The notes under the pieces: generated by a model | The model's database searches: none | The model's input: only the letters and a program-made list of their open reading frames with translations | Told to the model about the DNA's origin: nothing | NCBI GenBank assembly: GCA_036403035.1 | Contig: DASWRT010000203.1 | Location: 1-9,884 of the forward strand | Length of the DNA: 9,884 nt | Reading direction: 5' to 3' | Source of the DNA: DASWRT01 sp036403035 | GTDB lineage: Bacteria > Pseudomonadota > Alphaproteobacteria > ATCC43930 > CGMCC-115725 | Translations under genes and position numbers: made by a program | Shown here: positions 1 to 6,115 of the stretch, piece by piece | How positions within the stretch are numbered: the stretch's first letter is position 1 | Layout: each line of letters begins with the position of its first letter

Positions 1-2
1 AC

Positions 3-1640
3 GAGAACGCGCCCTGCGGATACCTCTCCACTCTCCCGGACGGCACCATCGTCAAGGTCAATCAGACTTTCCTGACATGGACCGGGTACCGTCGCGACGA
101 TCTTCTTGCGGGCAAGCGTTTCCAGGATCTGCTGACCGTTCCCGGCAGAATTTTCCATGAGACGCATGTCGCCCCGCTTCTGCGGATGCAGGGATACGTC
201 AACGAGATTGCGCTCGATCTCCTGTGCGCGGACGGCGACGGCGCCAAGCGCCCGCTGCCGGTGCTGGTCAACACCACGCAAAAGAAAGACGCCGCCGGGC
301 AGCCGGGCCTGAACCGGACGACGGTTTTCAATGCGACCGACCGGCGGCGGTACGAGCGGGAGCTGCTGGCGGCCCGGCAGAAGGCGGAGAAAGCGACCGA
401 GGAGCTTCAACGGCTCAACGAGACGTTGGAGGAGCGCGTCCGGATCGAGATCGCGGAGCGGATGAAGGCCGAGGAAGCTCTCCGCCAAGCGCAGAAGATG
501 GAGGCCGTCGGCCAGCTCACCGGCGGCATCGCGCACGATTTCAACAACCTGCTGGCCGTCATCACCGGCTATCTGGAATTGCTGGAGCGTCGCCTCACGC
601 GAACCGACGAAGCGGCGCAGCGGGCGGTTCGTATGGCCCTGAACGGCGCCGAGCGCGCCGCCAAGCTGACGCATCGATTGCTCGCCTTCTCGCGCCGGCA
701 GCCGCTCGCGCCGACGGTGCTGAACGCCAACAAGCTGGTCGCCGGGATGTCCGAGATGCTGCGCCGTACCTTGGGCGAGAGGGCGGCTCTCGAGACGGTT
801 CTCGCCGGCGGGCTCTGGAACTGCTTTACCGACGCGAACCAACTGGAGAGCGCCGTCCTCAATCTGGCGATCAACGCCCGCCACGCCATGCCGAACGGCG
901 GCCAGCTGACGATCGAGACGGCGAACACCCATCTCGACGACGGGTACTGCCGGCTGCATGCCGAGGTGACGCCCGGACAGTACGTCATGGTCGCGGTCAC
1001 GGACACCGGAGTCGGTATCCCGAAGGATCTCCTGGACAAGGTGTTCGAACCGTTCTTCACGACGAAGGAGACCGGCGAGGGAACCGGGCTCGGCCTCAGT
1101 ATGGTTTATGGCTTCGTCAAGCAGTCCAACGGTCACATCAATATCTACAGCGAGGTCGGGCAGGGCACGACGGTAAAGATCTACCTGCCACGACTGCTCG
1201 GCCCGACCGATGACGCTCCGGACGAGACGGTTAGAGATGATCGGGCGCTGCGTGCCGACGCCGAAACGATTCTCCTGGTCGAAGACGACGAGGATGTCCG
1301 CGCCTACACCGAGGAAGCCCTGGAGGAGCTTGGCTACAGTGTTCTGACTGCGGCGGACGGACCTGCGGCGCTGCAAGTGCTATCGGAGCACCCGGGCGTA
1401 GATCTGTTCTTCACGGATGTCGGGCTCCCGGGCAGTCTTAACGGACGGCAACTTGCCGAGGAGGCGCGGGCTCGGCGCCCGGGGCTCAGAGTTCTGTTCA
1501 CCACAGGGTATGCCCGGAACGCCATCGTCCATCATGGACGGCTCGACCCAGGGGTCGAGCTGATCACGAAGCCGTTCACCTACACGGCTCTGGCTGAGAA
1601 GATTCGCCAAGTGCTCGACTCCGGAACGAGGTCCAGTTGA
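3..1640 (+). CDS. PAS-domain hybrid sensor histidine kinase with C-terminal receiver domain (5' end missing)
   Basis: The frame is open from the left edge to a TGA at 1638-1640, so the N-terminus is missing and 545 residues are visible. Residues 1-115 form a PAS sensor domain (motifs GYLSTLPDG, FLTWTGY). A coiled coil follows at about 115-165. The HisKA dimerisation and phosphoacceptor domain carries GGIAHDFNNLL, with the phosphorylatable His at residue 178 (codon 534-536). The HATPase_c domain shows the N box (NLAINARHAMPNGG), G1 box (DTGVGIP), F box (FEPFFTTK) and G2 box (GTGLGLS). A receiver domain at about 420-540 has the acidic pair in VEDDED, the phosphoacceptor Asp in FFTDVGLPG (residue 472) and the conserved Lys in TKPF. 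By family, it autophosphorylates on His and passes phosphate to its own receiver Asp. No membrane segment is seen in the visible part, so it may be cytoplasmic. The stimulus and the downstream phosphotransfer partner cannot be read from the sequence. An internal ATG at 186 would cut into the PAS domain and is not the real start. Confidence 0.93.
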   Translation, partial: ENAPCGYLSTLPDGTIVKVNQTFLTWTGYRRDDLLAGKRFQDLLTVPGRIFHETHVAPLLRMQGYVNEIALDLLCADGDGAKRPLPVLVNTTQKKDAAGQPGLNRTTVFNATDRRRYERELLAARQKAEKATEELQRLNETLEERVRIEIAERMKAEEALRQAQKMEAVGQLTGGIAHDFNNLLAVITGYLELLERRLTRTDEAAQRAVRMALNGAERAAKLTHRLLAFSRRQPLAPTVLNANKLVAGMSEMLRRTLGERAALETVLAGGLWNCFTDANQLESAVLNLAINARHAMPNGGQLTIETANTHLDDGYCRLHAEVTPGQYVMVAVTDTGVGIPKDLLDKVFEPFFTTKETGEGTGLGLSMVYGFVKQSNGHINIYSEVGQGTTVKIYLPRLLGPTDDAPDETVRDDRALRADAETILLVEDDEDVRAYTEEALEELGYSVLTAADGPAALQVLSEHPGVDLFFTDVGLPGSLNGRQLAEEARARRPGLRVLFTTGYARNAIVHHGRLDPGVELITKPFTYTALAEKIRQVLDSGTRSS

Positions 1641-1660
1641 GAGCCTGTCCCAGTAGGCTC
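1641..1660 (+). terminator. Hairpin directly after the histidine kinase stop codon, possible terminator
   Basis: GAGCCT (1641-1646) pairs perfectly with AGGCTC (1655-1660) across an 8-nt loop. The hairpin begins on the base after the stop codon. No T-tract follows, so intrinsic termination would be weak. It lies between two convergent genes, where a terminator is expected. The motif could instead be a remnant of a repeat or an insertion-sequence end. Confidence 0.35.
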
Positions 1661-1713
1661 TAAGCCGCGCAAGCAGAGTCCCCGTGCGGACATCGGCATC
1701 GCGGCTATCGCGC

Positions 1714-2619
1714 TCACCGGCGGCGCAGGTTGACGACGACCACGCCGCCGAGTGCCATCGCGCCGCCGGCGACGCCGAGGAGGGTCGGCGTCTCGCCGAG
1801 CAGGAGAAAACCCAGCAGGGTCGCGACCGGCGGCACGCAATACATGAAGTTCGAGGCGCGCGACGCCGGCAGGCGCGACAGCGCGATCGACCACGTGGCG
1901 TAGGCGATCAGGCTGGGCACGATGCCGAGCCAGATCACGGCGAGGAGTCCCGGCGACGCGGCGCCTGCCGCCTGGGCGAGGCCGCCCGGCAGGGCCGGCG
2001 CGAGGCAGAGCGCGCCGATCACCATGTTCCAGGCCGACACCGTCAGCGGCCCATGGCGCTGAAAGAGCGGCTTCTGCGCGATCGTGGTGAGCGAGTTGCA
2101 GAACGCGGAGCCGAGGATCAGCAGCGCGCCGCCATCAATGTGAAGGCCCCCGCCCTCGCCCCAGGCGATCAGGCCGATGCCGGCGAAGGAGAGCGCGGTG
2201 CCGATCCAGGCGACCGCGGGAAAGCGCTCGCGCAGGAGGATCATCGCCAGCGCCGCCGTGATGATCGGATTGACGTTGATGATGAAGCTCGCCGCGCCCG
2301 CCGAGACCGTCTCCTCCCCCGTGTTGAGGAGCACGGTATACAGGGCGACGAACAGGAAGCCGCCGGCGCCGAAGCGCCATACCTCGCCCCGGCGCGGGAG
2401 CGGCGGGCGGGCGATCAGCAGGTAGAGCGCCGCCGGCACGGCCGCGATGGCGAAGCGCAGCGCGCCGAGTTCGACCGGGCCGAAGGCGGCGAGGCCGGCG
2501 CGGATCGCGGGAAAGGCCGAAGCCCAGGCGAGGATCGTGACGACGACCGCGGCAGTGCTCGCCGCGTCGATCGACCGTCGCGGTACGGCTGCCGCCGGGA
2601 GGCAGGATGTAGCGCTCAT
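1714..2619 (-). CDS. EamA/DMT-family inner-membrane metabolite exporter
   Basis: The 301-residue protein is almost entirely hydrophobic, with about ten membrane segments arranged as two EamA repeats (about 22-152 and 164-299). This is the usual size and architecture of the drug/metabolite transporter superfamily. Family-typical features are the first-repeat segment ending in LLRERF (128-133) and the second-repeat FLLLGETPT (271-279), followed by a final membrane helix and a short basic tail (NLRRR). Members export amino acids, metabolites or toxic compounds by proton antiport; the substrate cannot be assigned here. I chose the ATG at 2617-2619, preceded by a GGGG run. The frame remains open to an ATG at 2701-2703, but those 28 extra residues are hydrophilic, unlike the family, and would use up the control region. 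It is divergent from a LysR-type regulator 89 bp away, a frequent arrangement in which the regulator controls the exporter. Confidence 0.9.
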   Translation of the reverse strand: MSATSCLPAAAVPRRSIDAASTAAVVVTILAWASAFPAIRAGLAAFGPVELGALRFAIAAVPAALYLLIARPPLPRRGEVWRFGAGGFLFVALYTVLLNTGEETVSAGAASFIINVNPIITAALAMILLRERFPAVAWIGTALSFAGIGLIAWGEGGGLHIDGGALLILGSAFCNSLTTIAQKPLFQRHGPLTVSAWNMVIGALCLAPALPGGLAQAAGAASPGLLAVIWLGIVPSLIAYATWSIALSRLPASRASNFMYCVPPVATLLGFLLLGETPTLLGVAGGAMALGGVVVVNLRRR

Positions 2620-2708
2620 CTGATACCCCGATAAATCGGTTTGATTCGAGAGGCCTATAAAAAGACCGCGACGAGCCTGTTGACAATCGAACAAATCGAG
2701 CATGAGCT
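2620..2708. promoter_or_regulatory. Divergent control region between the EamA exporter and the LysR regulator
   Basis: The 89-bp gap should hold both promoters and the regulator's binding site. It contains a perfect inverted repeat CCGAT-AA-ATCGG (2628-2639), an overlapping dyad AATC-N5-GATT (2634-2646), and two direct copies of AATCGA (2685-2690 and 2694-2699) nine bases apart. An AT-rich element, TATAAA on the + strand (2656-2661), could serve as a -10 for either direction, but no convincing paired -35 is visible. LysR-family regulators usually bind imperfect dyads with a T-N11-A core; which repeat is the operator is inference. Confidence 0.45.
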
Positions 2709-3647
2709 GTGAGCATGAATCACAGCATCGTCAGCCTGCCGCCGCTCGATACGCTCCGCGCGTTCGAGGCGGCCGCGCGCATGGGCAGCTTTTCCGGCGC
2801 GGCGGAAGCGCTCAACCTCACCCACGGCGCGATCAGCCGGCAGGTCGCGAAGCTGGAGCAATGGCTCGGCTCGCGCCTCTTCGTCCGGCAGGCGCGCGGC
2901 GTGGCCCTGACGCCGGACGGCGAGCGCCTGTACCGGCGGACGGCCGAAGCCTTCGCGCTGATCGCCGACACGTCCGACCGCTGGATCGAACGGCGCGGCC
3001 CGGCCGTCGTCCGGCTGAGTTCCATTCCCTCTTTGTGCAGCCTGTGGCTGATGCCGCGCCTGACCCGGCTGGAGGCCGGAAATCCGCCGATCCGGATCAC
3101 TCTGCTCGTGGATCACCGGAACGCCGATCTTGAGGCCGAAGGGATCGACCTCGCCATCCGCTGCGGCCGCGGCGCGGCTCCGGGGCGGATCTCGGCAAGG
3201 CTGTTCGAGGAACGATGCTATCCGATCGCCGCGCCCGATCTCGCCACGGCGATCGGCGCCGGACGCCCGGAACGATTGCTCGACCAGCCCCTCATCCACG
3301 ATTCCGACGCGTCGGGATGGCGGGCGTGGTTCGCCGCGCAGGGCCTCGACTACCGGCCGAGACCGCAGGACCGGCGCTTCGAGGATTACAATCTCGTGGT
3401 CGACGCGGCGGCGAACGGGCTCGGCATCGCGCTGGCCCGTCCGCCGCTGGCGGAAGCGCTGATCGCCGGCGGGAAGCTCGTGCCGGTCGATCCACGCACC
3501 GTGCTGAACCCGATCTCATACTGGCTGGACCGCCCGATGCACGATCCGCGTCCCGCCGCCATCGAGGTCGCCCGCCGGATCGCCGCCGAGGCCGGCCTCG
3601 CTCCCGACGAACTGGCCGGCTTTCTCAAGGGCGAGCGGCGGGCCTGA
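2709..3647 (+). CDS. LysR-type transcriptional regulator, probable regulator of the divergent EamA exporter
   Basis: The 312-residue protein has LysR family length. Its N-terminal winged helix-turn-helix covers residues 10-70, with the signature LRAFEAAARMGSFSGAAEAL, then the recognition-helix region THGAISRQVAKLE, then LFVRQARGVALTPDG. A linker helix is followed by a periplasmic-binding-protein-like effector domain from about residue 99 to 305. The LPPLDTLRAFEAAAR start resembles the GcvA/AmpR-like subgroup. I used the GTG at 2709; an in-frame ATG at 2715 is equally possible, and neither has a strong ribosome binding site. The gene runs away from the EamA exporter, so it probably controls that gene and itself in response to a small ligand that I cannot identify. 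It is convergent with the next gene, with a 27-bp gap. Confidence 0.93.
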   Translation: MSMNHSIVSLPPLDTLRAFEAAARMGSFSGAAEALNLTHGAISRQVAKLEQWLGSRLFVRQARGVALTPDGERLYRRTAEAFALIADTSDRWIERRGPAVVRLSSIPSLCSLWLMPRLTRLEAGNPPIRITLLVDHRNADLEAEGIDLAIRCGRGAAPGRISARLFEERCYPIAAPDLATAIGAGRPERLLDQPLIHDSDASGWRAWFAAQGLDYRPRPQDRRFEDYNLVVDAAANGLGIALARPPLAEALIAGGKLVPVDPRTVLNPISYWLDRPMHDPRPAAIEVARRIAAEAGLAPDELAGFLKGERRA

Positions 3648-3674
3648 TTTCCCCGCCGCCGGTTCCGGCCGGCA

Positions 3675-5678
3675 TCAGGACTCCCGCCGCTGTTCGACCG
3701 GCTTGTTGCCCGCCGCGTGGAGCTTCTCCTCAGGCGCCAGCGCTTCCTCTATGCGCGGCTCGTCGAGATACCAGGGCGCATTGATCACCACCAGGCGCGA
3801 GCCCCCATAGCGCAGCAGCGCGTCGCGAAGCCGCCGCGCCCGGTGCGTGTGGAGGAAATACTGCCACCATTTCCGCTTCACGATCTCGGGGATCAGGATC
3901 GCGACGGTGCGGACCGGATGCTCGACCTGCAACCGTTCGACGAATTGCAGCAAGGGCACATGGATCCGCCGGTACGGGGCCTGGAGCACCACCAGCCGGG
4001 GCGGACGAAGGCCGGCGGCCCTGGCGGGCTGCTCGACGTCCCGCGACCATTTCTCGCGAAGCGACCGCTCCTCCTGATCGACGTCGGGGCCTTCGAGTTG
4101 CGCCAGATGCACGGCGATCACGTCGGGCGAGACGCTGAGGGCGAAATCCAGCGCCTTGTCGGTCAGCCGGTTCCAGCCCTCCGTCGCGACCAGCACGACC
4201 GGCGGCTTGTTCCGGTGCAGATCGAGGCGGCCGTCGTCGCGCAGCCGGAGTTCCAGCTCGCCATAATACCTCTTGATGGCCTTCAGCAGCACGATCACGC
4301 ACGGAATGACCAGGATCGTGATCCAGGCGCCTTCCGTGAACTTGGCGACCACGATGATGGCGAGGGCGATGCCGGTGGTCACGGCGCCGACGGCGTTGAT
4401 CGCCAGGCTGAGCCGGTGCGTGTGGCGGCCCTTTCGCGCCGACGCTTTCGCCGTGCGAAGCTCGCGCCGCCAATGCATGACCATCCCGGTCTGCGACAGC
4501 GTGAACGTCATGAACGCGCCGATCGCAAAGAGCGGGATGAGCCGGTCGGTGATCCCGCCGAACACGATGAGCAGAAAACCTGACGTCGCGGCGAGATAGA
4601 GGATGCCGACGGAGTAGGCCAGCCGGCGGCCCACGACGGCGAACGGCCGCGGCAGGAAGTCGTCCTGGGCGACCAGCCGGCACAATCGCGGGAAACCGGT
4701 GAAGCTGGTATCGGCCGAAAGGCACAAGACGCAGAGCAGGCTGCCGATCGCGACGTAGTAGAACCAGCCTCGTCCCACCACGGCGCCGGCCAGCTGCGAC
4801 AGGACGCTCTGGTATCCGTCCTGCGTCTGGTCCATCGCACCGACGCCATAGGCGTGAGCCAGATAGGCGATGCCGGCAAGAAGGACGCCGAGAACGGCGC
4901 ACACGGCGCCCAGGGTGCGGTGGCCGTGCTTCACCACCGGCTCGCGGAACGCACTGACGCCGTTGCTGACCGCCTCGACGCCGGTCATGGCGGTGCAGCC
5001 GGCGGCGAATGCCCGCAGCAGCAGCCAGACGGTGACCGCCTCCGTCGCGCCGGGGAGTCCCGGCGGAGGCACCACGGGCTCGGGATGGCCGCCCGCCGTG
5101 ACCGCCTTCCAGATGCCGACCGCTAGAAGCAGCAGGAAGCACGCGATGAAGAGGTAGGTCGGCACGGCGAACAACCGGCCGGCATCGAGCGTGCCGCGAA
5201 GGTTGACGATTGTGATCAGCGCCAGGACGGCGAGGCACAGGGGGAGCGTATACGGGTGCAGCACCGGAACGGCCGACGTCAGCGCCGCGACGCCGGCGGA
5301 GATCCCGACGGCGACGTTCAGGACGTAATCGATCATCAGCGCCGCGGCCGCGAGGAGGCTTGCATTGACGCCGAGGTTCTCCTTCGAGACCGTGTAGGCG
5401 CCGCCGTTGCTCGGGTAGGCGCGGATCGTCTGGCGGTAGGAGACGTAGAGGACCGCGAGGAGCAAAAGGATCGGCAACATGACGGTGCCGATGTGGGCGA
5501 GCCCCGCCGCGCCGAGCGGGATGAGGATCGTCAGGGCGGCCTCCGGCCCATAGGCGGACGACCCGAGCCCGTCGAGGCCCATCGCGGGAATGCCCTCGAA
5601 CGCACCGATCTTGCGATCGTTCTGCTCGCGATTGGCCAGCGGGCGACCGAGAAGGAGGCGAAGGAACGGTAGCGGCAT
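3675..5678 (-). CDS. APC-superfamily permease of the KimA/YdaO type with cytoplasmic C-terminal domain, probable potassium transporter
   Basis: The 667-residue protein has about 12 membrane segments between residues 45 and 470 and a soluble C-terminal domain (474-667). The first helix carries GLDGLGSSAYGPEAAL (34-49), the signature position of this permease group. Asp36 and Tyr43 fall at the numbers I recall for the potassium-binding residues of Bacillus subtilis KimA; that match is from memory and needs an alignment. Other family-like stretches are YPSNGGAYTVSKENLG (88-103), DYVLNVAVGISAG (117-129) and GCTAMTGVEAVSNG (227-240). KimA is a proton-coupled potassium importer whose cytoplasmic tail is inhibited by c-di-AMP. 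Most alphaproteobacteria are not known for c-di-AMP signalling, so the tail here may respond to something else. The ATG at 5676-5678 follows GGTGA with a 3-base spacer. An amino-acid substrate cannot be excluded, since many database entries call such proteins generic APC permeases. Confidence 0.85.
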   Translation of the reverse strand: MPLPFLRLLLGRPLANREQNDRKIGAFEGIPAMGLDGLGSSAYGPEAALTILIPLGAAGLAHIGTVMLPILLLLAVLYVSYRQTIRAYPSNGGAYTVSKENLGVNASLLAAAALMIDYVLNVAVGISAGVAALTSAVPVLHPYTLPLCLAVLALITIVNLRGTLDAGRLFAVPTYLFIACFLLLLAVGIWKAVTAGGHPEPVVPPPGLPGATEAVTVWLLLRAFAAGCTAMTGVEAVSNGVSAFREPVVKHGHRTLGAVCAVLGVLLAGIAYLAHAYGVGAMDQTQDGYQSVLSQLAGAVVGRGWFYYVAIGSLLCVLCLSADTSFTGFPRLCRLVAQDDFLPRPFAVVGRRLAYSVGILYLAATSGFLLIVFGGITDRLIPLFAIGAFMTFTLSQTGMVMHWRRELRTAKASARKGRHTHRLSLAINAVGAVTTGIALAIIVVAKFTEGAWITILVIPCVIVLLKAIKRYYGELELRLRDDGRLDLHRNKPPVVLVATEGWNRLTDKALDFALSVSPDVIAVHLAQLEGPDVDQEERSLREKWSRDVEQPARAAGLRPPRLVVLQAPYRRIHVPLLQFVERLQVEHPVRTVAILIPEIVKRKWWQYFLHTHRARRLRDALLRYGGSRLVVINAPWYLDEPRIEEALAPEEKLHAAGNKPVEQRRES

Positions 5679-5713
5679 GTTTCACCGTGCAGGGTTCCGG
5701 CCCAGGTGAAACA
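5678..5713 (-). promoter_or_regulatory. Hairpin sequestering the ribosome binding site and start codon of the KimA-like permease
   Basis: TGTTTCACC (5678-5686, + strand) and GGTGAAACA (5705-5713) are a perfect 9-bp inverted repeat. In the permease mRNA the 3' arm contains the Shine-Dalgarno sequence GGTGA and the A of the AUG, so the folded form would hide both. A nested GGG/CCC stem with the hexaloop CCGGAA (5692-5703) would stabilise it. The same dyad could also be a DNA operator. The repeat is seen directly; its role in translational control is inference. Confidence 0.5.
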
Positions 5714-5747
5714 GGCCGGACGTGGCGGTGGTTGCAGGCGCGGTCAT
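5682..5747 (-). other. Possible 21-residue leader reading frame ending in the permease ribosome binding site
   Basis: On the permease strand an ATG at 5745-5747 opens a 21-codon frame that crosses the RBS hairpin. Its TGA (5682-5684) lies inside the Shine-Dalgarno sequence, three bases before the permease ATG. A ribosome translating this leader would unfold the hairpin, so the geometry suits translational coupling or attenuation. The leader itself lacks a clear ribosome binding site, and I do not recognise the peptide. Confidence 0.2.
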
Positions 5748-5906
5748 GATGACGGAGCGCACCATCGACGCCGACCGACCGTCAGTCCGATCACCCCTCC
5801 CGTAAGAGGCTCGCAGGGCGCATCGATCGCCCTCTCCCGTCGCCGCGCAACCGGCCAGCCGCGGCGACCTGAACAGCATCTTCTACATTCTCGCCAAGAA
5901 CTTTCA

Positions 5907-5934
5907 TTGAAACGTGGCAAATATCGGATACGAT
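5907..5934 (+). promoter_or_regulatory. Candidate sigma-70-like promoter upstream of the GH16 gene
   Basis: TTGAAA (5907-5912) and TACGAT (5929-5934) are separated by 16 bp. They match the -35 consensus at five of six positions and the -10 at four of six. Transcription would start near 5941 and give a leader of about 170-210 nt containing the CtrA box, so CtrA might repress or supplement this promoter. The -35 also lies in a small dyad, TTTCA-T-TGAAA (5902-5912). Confidence 0.3.
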
Positions 5935-6040
5935 TTCGTACCAAAGAATGACGTTAGAAAAGGTTCCATGAAAAATACGGAGGAATTCGTTGCGCCCACA
6001 ACGATCTTTCTTCTCAGTCAAGACACAATAATAACCGTCA

Positions 6041-6059
6041 TTAACCTTACGTTAACCAT
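6041..6059 (+). promoter_or_regulatory. CtrA-type binding site (TTAA-N7-TTAACCAT)
   Basis: TTAACCTTACGTTAACCAT at 6041-6059 matches the full alphaproteobacterial CtrA site, two TTAA half-sites spaced by exactly seven bases. The second half reads TTAACCAT, the consensus half-site. A third TAACC (6032-6036) lies 10 bp upstream, so three copies recur at about one helical turn. If TTAACC at 6041-6046 acts as a -35, AACGAT at 6064-6069 is a -10 candidate with a 17-bp spacer. The site ends 57 bp before the GH16 GTG start. CtrA is the essential cell-cycle or motility response regulator of this class; control of this gene by it is inference. Confidence 0.6.
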
Positions 6060-6115
6060 ATCAAACGATTTTCCGTCCCGCCGCGGCACTGGAATAATCT
6101 TCGTTTCATGCGGCG

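Larger units (their letters stand above)
5679..6115. other. 437-bp divergent intergenic region with an AT-rich right half
   Basis: No convincing gene lies here. The left part (to about 5880) is GC-rich like its surroundings. It holds the permease RBS hairpin and two further possible hairpins: AGGGCG/CGCCCT (5815-5833, 7-nt loop) and CCTC/GAGG (5796-5809). The right part (about 5880-6110) is markedly AT-rich and contains a candidate promoter, three TAACC repeats including a CtrA box, and a GGAGG run (5979-5983) without a credible long reading frame behind it. The frame open from 5914 runs into the next gene out of phase and looks like a shadow. Confidence 0.6.

Noticed and set aside
1684..2634. 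316-codon plus-strand frame opposite the EamA exporter
   Set aside because: The product is almost all charged residues (Arg, Asp, Glu, Gly), the typical reverse image of a hydrophobic transporter gene.
2680..2708. Consensus -35 TTGACA (2680-2685) as promoter of the LysR gene
   Set aside because: A properly spaced -10 would fall on the bases just before the start codon (TGAGCT), which is a poor -10 and would leave no leader.
3648..3674. GCCGG-TT-CCGGC repeat between the convergent LysR and permease genes as a bidirectional terminator
   Set aside because: The loop is too short, the stem is only 5 bp, and there is no T-tract on either strand.
3730..5685. 651-codon open frame on the minus strand in a second phase of the permease gene
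   Set aside because: The translation is Arg/Pro/Gly-rich and hydrophilic, while the overlapping frame encodes an obvious 12-helix permease.
5979..6031. GGAGG followed by a TTG-initiated 13-codon frame (5990-6031)
   Set aside because: It is too short, uses a rare start, shows no supporting features, and sits in an AT-rich stretch where such matches arise by chance.
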